Part shown: positions 19,647 through 24,278 of the stretch, in pieces | Layout: each line of letters begins with the position of its first letter | How positions within the stretch are numbered: the stretch's first letter is position 1 | DNA from: an uncultured Bacilli bacterium | GTDB taxonomy: Bacteria > Bacillota_I > Bacilli_A > RF39 > UBA660 | Assembly (NCBI GenBank): GCA_947626445.1 | Contig: CANQSC010000011.1 | Span: 1 to 24,278 of the forward strand | Length of the DNA stretch: 24,278 nt | Direction: 5' to 3' | The notes under the pieces: model-generated | What the model was told of the DNA's origin: nothing | Database searches by the model: none | The model's input: the letters and a program-made list of their open reading frames with translations, nothing else | Position numbers and translations under genes: made by a program

Positions 19647-21725
19647 GTGATTGTGATGATTAAAAATAAAAATTTAAAATTGTTATTAATAATTATTCAA
19701 ACTTTTATGGCTTATTTGTTATCAGTTTATATTTTAAATAATGTTATTAATTTATCAGTAATGTTTAAAATTGATATATTTTTATTTATCTTAATTTGGT
19801 TAATTAGTTTCTTTATTTTATGTCATCTTATCGTGCCTTTAAAAAATTTATATGATTGGTTATTTAGAAAAAGGTTTATGCTTGGCTTATTATTATTTCT
19901 TTTATTGGTTTTAGGAAAATTTAATGGTAGTTCTTATGGAATGTGGAATACTTATATTGAACCTAATTATCCAGTTAGTAGTTTAAATTCGATTATGGCT
20001 CCGATAAGAGGAATAAGAAGTGATGAATGGCTTGTTAATTCTCCGCATGTTTTATCAGAATTTGATAATAATTTTGCTTACTATAATTCTTTTTCTAGAA
20101 GTGTTCCTACTGATATGTTTACAACTTTACCTGTACCAATTAAAAGTATTATGATTGTTACTAAACCATTTTTAATTGGTTATCTTTTTTTGGGTAAAGA
20201 TTATGGAATGTCTTTTTATTGGTGGGGAAGATTAATTGTTTTATTTTTAGTAACATTTGAATTTTTTAGAATTTTTACTAAAGATAATCGAAAGTTATCT
20301 TTGCTTGGAACAATTTTAGTGACGTTTTCTCCAGCTATTTTTTGGTGGTATTCTCAGTATTTAGTAGAACAATTAATTGGGAGTAATTTAGCTATTATCA
20401 TGTTTTATTATTTATTGCATTCTAAAGAAAAGAAAAAGAAAATATTATATTCTGTTGGTATAGGTTTGGGATTTTTGATATTCTTCTTTACTTTGTATCC
20501 GGCTTGGTTAATTCCTTTAGGTTATTTCTATTTAATTTTGGCTCTATATATTCTTTATGAATATCATAAACTTGAAAAAATTAAACTTAAAGATTTAGCA
20601 TATCTATTAATACCAATTAGTATATTTTTAGTTTTCTTAATTATTTTCTTTATGAAAAGTTATGATACCTATAAAATAATTAGTAGTACCATTTATCCGG
20701 GAGGAAGAATTAGTTTAGGAAATGTTGGATTTAAAAATTTATTTTATTATCCAATATCAATATTATTTCCATATCTTAATATTGATAATCCTTGTGAAGC
20801 TTCAACTTTTTATTCATTTTTTCCATTTAGTATCATTTTAACTTTATATTTAATTATAAAAGAACGTAAAGATAATATTTTATTAATTAGTTTAATAGGG
20901 TTAGTAACTTTATTTATTTTAGATACTTTATTACCAATTCCAAGTATTATTGCTAAATTAACATTGTTATCAAAAGTTCCAGGTGAAAGATTAGTAGTGA
21001 TAATTTCTTATATTTTAGTTTTTATTACTATTTTAACTTTAAATAAAATTAAATTAACTAAAAAGAGTAGAAATACCTTATTAATTTTAAGCGTTATTAT
21101 TAGTTTAATAGTTACTTATTTTAGTTATAAAGAATTATTTGCAAATCATGGAATTAAAGTATTTATTGTTGGTTCATTTTGTTTAATTGTTTTAATCGCT
21201 TTAATGCTTACTAAAAAAGAAAACTTATTACTTTTAAGTACTATTTTCATATGTCTTCTTTCAACTATTTGGGTTAATCCATTAATGAAAGGTTTTAGTG
21301 GGATTTATGAGAAACCAATTGCTAAAGAATTAGAAAAATATAAAGATGAAGATAAAAAATGGATATTATTAGATAGTATTTTTCTTCCTAATTATTTTAT
21401 AGCTAATGGTTTAAAAGTTGTTAATTCAACTAATGTTTATCCTAATATGGACTTTTATCATTTATTAGATAAAGAATTAAAATATGAAGATATTTATAAT
21501 CGTTATGCTCATGTAGAAATAAGATTAACTAATGATGAAACAAGTTTTACAAGTCCTTATGAAGACCAAGTTCATATTGCTTTAAATTCTAATGATTTAT
21601 GTAAATTAGATGTTGATTATCTTGGGTCTTTAACTGATGTTTCAGAGTTTTCTAATAAAAATATTTCTTTTAAAGAATTATATCATTTAGATAATATATA
21701 TTTATATCAAATTAAGTGTAGTTAG
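19647..21725 (+). CDS. Large polytopic membrane protein, possible GT-C-type glycosyltransferase
   Basis: The 692-aa protein has about 13-14 membrane segments in residues 8-560 and a C-terminal soluble domain (about 565-692, IYEKPIAKELEKY...DKKWILLDS). The first extracytoplasmic loop carries APIRGIRSDEWLVNSPHVLSEF, like the acidic-loop region of GT-C fold enzymes that use lipid-phosphate sugars. I cannot assign a specific family, so a role in cell-surface glycan assembly is inferred. The start is GTG 19647 after AGAAAG; ATG 19656 is an alternative and neither has a strong RBS. TATAAT (19626-19631) is a likely -10. It stands alone, and no clear terminator follows. Confidence 0.7.
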   Translation: MIVMIKNKNLKLLLIIIQTFMAYLLSVYILNNVINLSVMFKIDIFLFILIWLISFFILCHLIVPLKNLYDWLFRKRFMLGLLLFLLLVLGKFNGSSYGMWNTYIEPNYPVSSLNSIMAPIRGIRSDEWLVNSPHVLSEFDNNFAYYNSFSRSVPTDMFTTLPVPIKSIMIVTKPFLIGYLFLGKDYGMSFYWWGRLIVLFLVTFEFFRIFTKDNRKLSLLGTILVTFSPAIFWWYSQYLVEQLIGSNLAIIMFYYLLHSKEKKKKILYSVGIGLGFLIFFFTLYPAWLIPLGYFYLILALYILYEYHKLEKIKLKDLAYLLIPISIFLVFLIIFFMKSYDTYKIISSTIYPGGRISLGNVGFKNLFYYPISILFPYLNIDNPCEASTFYSFFPFSIILTLYLIIKERKDNILLISLIGLVTLFILDTLLPIPSIIAKLTLLSKVPGERLVVIISYILVFITILTLNKIKLTKKSRNTLLILSVIISLIVTYFSYKELFANHGIKVFIVGSFCLIVLIALMLTKKENLLLLSTIFICLLSTIWVNPLMKGFSGIYEKPIAKELEKYKDEDKKWILLDSIFLPNYFIANGLKVVNSTNVYPNMDFYHLLDKELKYEDIYNRYAHVEIRLTNDETSFTSPYEDQVHIALNSNDLCKLDVDYLGSLTDVSEFSNKNISFKELYHLDNIYLYQIKCS

Positions 21726-21779
21726 TTTTATATAGTTTCTAATCATGAAAAATGATATTAAATTTTTAGCAAAAATTAT

Positions 21780-21808
21780 TTGAAAATTTTTTTGAAATAT
21801 TATATAAT
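21780..21808 (+). promoter_or_regulatory. Promoter of the MATE-kinase gene
   Basis: TTGAAA (21780-21785), 17-nt spacer, TATAAT (21803-21808). The predicted start near 21815 gives a leader of about 100 nt, far longer than elsewhere in the window. Confidence 0.8.
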
Positions 21809-21810
21809 TA

Positions 21811-21915
21811 GCAAGTCGGCCACAGCTTTATGCGTATAAGAGCTCACACTCTTATACGCTTATTTTTTTGCAATAAAACTGTGAGTGATTAAACCAATAA
21901 GAAGGAGGAGAAACA
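21811..21915 (+). promoter_or_regulatory. Structured leader / transcription attenuator of the MATE-kinase gene
   Basis: The leader holds a complete terminator (21832-21869) before the gene's own RBS. CACAG (21821-21825) is complementary to CTGTG (21879-21883) on the other side of the terminator. The hairpin's six-base loop CTCACA (21843-21848) is exactly complementary to TGTGAG (21880-21885). The two pairings compete for the same bases. A 20-codon frame from ATG 21830 runs through the hairpin but has no RBS. I do not recognise a known riboswitch class. Conditional read-through triggered by a ligand, a drug-stalled ribosome or a protein is inferred. Confidence 0.6.
21832..21869 (+). terminator. 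Strong terminator inside the MATE-kinase leader
   Basis: GCGTATAAGAG (21832-21842) pairs perfectly over 11 bp with CTCTTATACGC (21849-21859), loop CTCACA, tail TTATTTTTTT to 21869. It is 47 nt before the start codon and downstream of the promoter. Confidence 0.9.
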
Positions 21916-23889
21916 ATGGAAAATCAAAACGACAATAAATATTTAGGACAAGAAAAAGTTTCTAAATTATTATTCCAATTTTCTATTCCCTGCATTTTAT
22001 CACTACTTATTAGTTCTCTATATAATATAGTTGATCAAATTTTTGTTGGAAATAGCAATGTTGGTTATTTAGGAAATGCTGCAACAACTGTAGTATATCC
22101 AATAACGATTATAGCTGTAGCTTTTGCTTGGTGCTTAGGTGATGGCTCAGCAGCTTATTTATCTTTATGTCAAGGAAGAAATGATACTAAAAATTCTCAT
22201 AAATCAATTGGAAATAGTATATTAGTAACATTTGTAATAAGTATAATATTTATGATATTAGGCTACTTATTTATGGATAAACTGTTATATGGTTTTGGGG
22301 CAAGTGATGTAACAATTAATTTAGCAAGAGATTATTTTAAAATAATTTTACTGGGGATGCCATTTTATATGCTTTCCAATTCAGTAAATAGTGTAATTCG
22401 TGCTGATGGATCACCTAAATTTTCTATGGCAGCCACCTTACTTGGAGCAATTTTAAATATCATACTAGATCCAATATTTATTTTTGGATTTAATTTGGGA
22501 ATAAAAGGAGCAGCTTGGGCTACTATAATAGGTCAAATTGCATCATTTATTCTTTCCATAATTTACTTTTTTAGAACGAAAACATTTAAACTAAATAGAG
22601 ATAGTTTTAAAATGAATTTTGAAGTTTTTAGTAATGTTATTAAACTTGGAGTATCAACGTTTATCACCCAAATGTCAATTGTTGTTATTTCATTAGTTTG
22701 TAATATTATGTTAGCAAAATATGGTGCTTTAAGTAAGTACGGTGCTGATATACCTATTGCAACAATTGGTATCTGTATGAAAGTATTTAGTATTGTAATA
22801 AATATTGTAGTAGGAATTGTTTTAGGAGCACAGCCAATACTTGGATATAATTATGGGGCTAAAAAATATGAAAGAGTTAAAGAAACATTTAAATTAGTAA
22901 TCATTTCTTCCATTATAGTAGGAATTCTATCAACTATTGTATTTGAATTATGTCCTGAAATCATTATTAAAATATTTGGAACATCTGATGGTCTTTATAT
23001 GGAATTTGCTATAAATACATTTAGGATTTTTCTAATGTTAGTAACTTTTACTTGCTTAATAAAAGTAATTTCTATATTTTTTCAAGCAGTTGGTGAACCT
23101 TTAAAATCAGCTGTCGTATCACTATGTCGTGATATTGTCTTCTTTGTACCATTAGTTATAATATTACCAAAATTTATGGGCGTGATAGGACCGTTATGGG
23201 CAGCTCCAATCTCAGATTTTATTGGAATACTAATATCAGGAACTTTAACACTATTGTTCTTTAAAAAATTATCTAATGTAACAGTTTCTGAAAAAGAACA
23301 AGTAGTTATTAAATCATCAAAACCAGGTGTAATTATAACAATTTCAAGAGAACACGGATCTGCTGGTAAATATATTGGTGAAATAATAGCTAAAAAACTT
23401 AATATTCCATATTACTATAAAGAATTAACGGCTTTAGCAGCTAAAGAAAGTGGTTTAGATAAAGAATTTGTTTCTAAAATCAACTCTACAAATGATGTAT
23501 GGCATGATTTATATTTAACAACATCACCTGTAAAATATGCTATTAAAGCACAAGATAAAATTATTAATGAAATTGCTGAACATGGTTCTTGTGTAATAAT
23601 TGGGCGTGCTGCTGATTATGTATTAAAAGATAATGAAAAACTAGTAAGAATATTTATTTATGCTAATCAAGAATACAAAGTAAATAAATTGCATGAAATG
23701 TATGGTGATACAGAAAAAAATGCAGTTAAAAATATGAATAAATCTGATAGAAACAGAGCTGCTTATTATAGATTAATTTCTGGTAAAACATGGGGAGATT
23801 ATAAAAATTATGATTTACTTATAGATTCTTCAATTGGTGTAGAAAAAACAGCCAATGCAATAGTAGAATATATTAAAAACATAAAATAA
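21916..23889 (+). CDS. MATE efflux transporter fused to a cytidylate-kinase-like domain
   Basis: This is a 657-aa fusion. Residues about 15-455 are a full MATE transporter (12 membrane segments; FSIPCILSLLISSLYNIVDQIFVG, VIRADGSPKFSM, ILDPIFIF), a Na+/H+-coupled exporter of cationic or drug-like compounds. Residues about 468-655 are a cytidylate-kinase-2-like P-loop domain: ITISREHGSAGKYIGE, then KLNIPYYYKELTALAAKESGL, VIIGRAADYVL and a C-terminal DYDLLIDSS. Normal MATE proteins are about 450 aa. The junction is in frame and uninterrupted. The soluble domain is cytoplasmic and could sense or phosphorylate a nucleotide or the drug itself (inferred). AAGGAGG lies 7 nt before ATG 21916. Expression is probably set by the attenuator leader. 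Confidence 0.9.
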   Translation: MENQNDNKYLGQEKVSKLLFQFSIPCILSLLISSLYNIVDQIFVGNSNVGYLGNAATTVVYPITIIAVAFAWCLGDGSAAYLSLCQGRNDTKNSHKSIGNSILVTFVISIIFMILGYLFMDKLLYGFGASDVTINLARDYFKIILLGMPFYMLSNSVNSVIRADGSPKFSMAATLLGAILNIILDPIFIFGFNLGIKGAAWATIIGQIASFILSIIYFFRTKTFKLNRDSFKMNFEVFSNVIKLGVSTFITQMSIVVISLVCNIMLAKYGALSKYGADIPIATIGICMKVFSIVINIVVGIVLGAQPILGYNYGAKKYERVKETFKLVIISSIIVGILSTIVFELCPEIIIKIFGTSDGLYMEFAINTFRIFLMLVTFTCLIKVISIFFQAVGEPLKSAVVSLCRDIVFFVPLVIILPKFMGVIGPLWAAPISDFIGILISGTLTLLFFKKLSNVTVSEKEQVVIKSSKPGVIITISREHGSAGKYIGEIIAKKLNIPYYYKELTALAAKESGLDKEFVSKINSTNDVWHDLYLTTSPVKYAIKAQDKIINEIAEHGSCVIIGRAADYVLKDNEKLVRIFIYANQEYKVNKLHEMYGDTEKNAVKNMNKSDRNRAAYYRLISGKTWGDYKNYDLLIDSSIGVEKTANAIVEYIKNIK

Positions 23890-23967
23890 ATTATTATAAG
23901 AGATTATTTGTCTATGATAAACTTTTACTTTATATAAAAATGACATGAAACTCAAAACTTATAATTA

Positions 23968-23995
23968 TTGACTTTTATAAATATTGGATTATAAT
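23968..23995 (+). promoter_or_regulatory. Promoter of the right-edge leader
   Basis: TTGACT (23968-23973), 16-nt spacer, TATAAT (23990-23995). The transcript should begin near 24002. The preceding 78 nt after the MATE-kinase stop hold no clear terminator. Confidence 0.7.
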
Positions 23996-24001
23996 TATAA
24001 A

Positions 24002-24094
24002 CAACTGGTATTCAGGAAACTTTAGAAGCCCTGAGTCAATTATTCCTAACTCTTTTAAAGGGTTAGTTTTTTTTATTTTATGAAGTTTCCTTCA
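24002..24094 (+). promoter_or_regulatory. Structured leader RNA with embedded terminator, class unknown
   Basis: TTCAGG (24011-24016) can pair with CCTGAG (24030-24035). Alternatively AGGAAACTT (24014-24022) pairs perfectly over 9 bp with AAGTTTCCT (24083-24091), beyond the terminator. GAGT (24033-24036) can also pair with ACTC (24049-24052), the terminator's 5' arm. These exclusive pairings look like a riboswitch or attenuator. The regulated gene would lie to the right of the window. From 24095 to 24278 I see no convincing gene: a 52-codon frame (24080-24238) has no RBS, and GGTAGGTTACAA (24175-24186) recurs as GGTAGGTTATAA (24234-24245). Confidence 0.5.
24046..24074 (+). terminator. Terminator in the right-edge leader
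   Basis: CTAACTC (24046-24052) pairs with GGGTTAG (24060-24066) with one T-G pair, then T8 to 24074. Confidence 0.8.
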
Positions 24095-24278
24095 TCTGCA
24101 TCCATTATAGAAATATTAAAAAAAATTCAAGAACTTAATATCATAAATTGCTATAAAAATTCTTTAAAAATAATGGTAGGTTACAATTTCATTTTTATGC
24201 GGACGGAGTTTAAATTTATCGGAAAGAGAAAAAGGTAGGTTATAAAGAAGGATAAGCAATAGAATGGAGCATAAAAGA

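Noticed and set aside
21830..21892. 20-codon leader peptide in the MATE-kinase leader
   Set aside because: No RBS precedes ATG 21830 and its sequence follows from the hairpin; noted only as a possibility.
24080..24238. 52-aa open frame after the right-edge terminator
   Set aside because: It starts within the leader's pairing arm, has no RBS and matches no family I know.

Overview
The window is very AT-rich and gene-dense. Genes start mostly with ATG, RBSs are AGGAG-like, and TGA reads as a stop. It carries trmB, a rodA-type SEDS gene, a MurJ/YtgP-type flippase, a Cse60-like sporulation protein and a CotY/CotZ-like coat protein. This points to a low-GC Bacillota, most likely an uncultured, spore-forming (or recently spore-forming) gut lineage of class Bacilli. 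The taxon is inferred; no rRNA or other marker gene is present.

Region 1 (1-5860) is a surface-protein locus. The last 12 codons of one secreted protein and three complete paralogues follow in tandem, all resembling TasA/camelysin fibre proteins with SipW-type signal peptides. Each complete copy has its own sigma-A-type promoter (TTGAAA-N17-TAATAT or TATATT), a very short leader and its own terminator. Four 23-bp tandem A6 repeats and a possible 47-aa gene separate them from a 949-aa membrane-anchored protein. That protein is built from about 62 twelve-residue D-x-D-G-D-G-K-C-D-x-N-C repeats (47 C-x3-C pairs) and ends in a non-repetitive domain.

Region 2 (5861-11470) is a core region: cse60-like then MurJ-like (overlapping), a small coiled-coil protein on the minus strand, trmB, and a four-gene envelope operon (lipoprotein, charged disordered protein, DUF948-like protein, YtxH-like protein).

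Region 3 (11471-14840) has different codon taste (ATA, GTA and GGA preferred). It holds an AAA-ATPase-like/PD-(D/E)XK protein and a membrane-anchored BspA-like leucine-rich-repeat protein. The promoter region of the latter contains a run of ten G, a likely phase-variation tract.

Region 4 (14841-18355) mixes cell-wall and spore genes. A Tyr/Pro/Gly-rich 81-aa protein and the CotZ-like gene both sit behind perfect AC-N16-CATANNNTA (sigma-K-like) promoters. Between them lie rodA, a 99-aa unknown and a membrane-tethered EIIB domain. A 253-aa unknown follows.

Region 5 (18354-24278) holds a frameshifted Rpn-type PD-(D/E)XK nuclease/transposase-family gene with a 325-bp tandem duplication of its tail. 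Next come a 692-aa polytopic membrane protein, then a MATE transporter fused to a cytidylate-kinase-like domain behind a leader that looks like a transcription attenuator. At the right edge is a second promoter-leader-terminator unit whose target gene lies outside the window.
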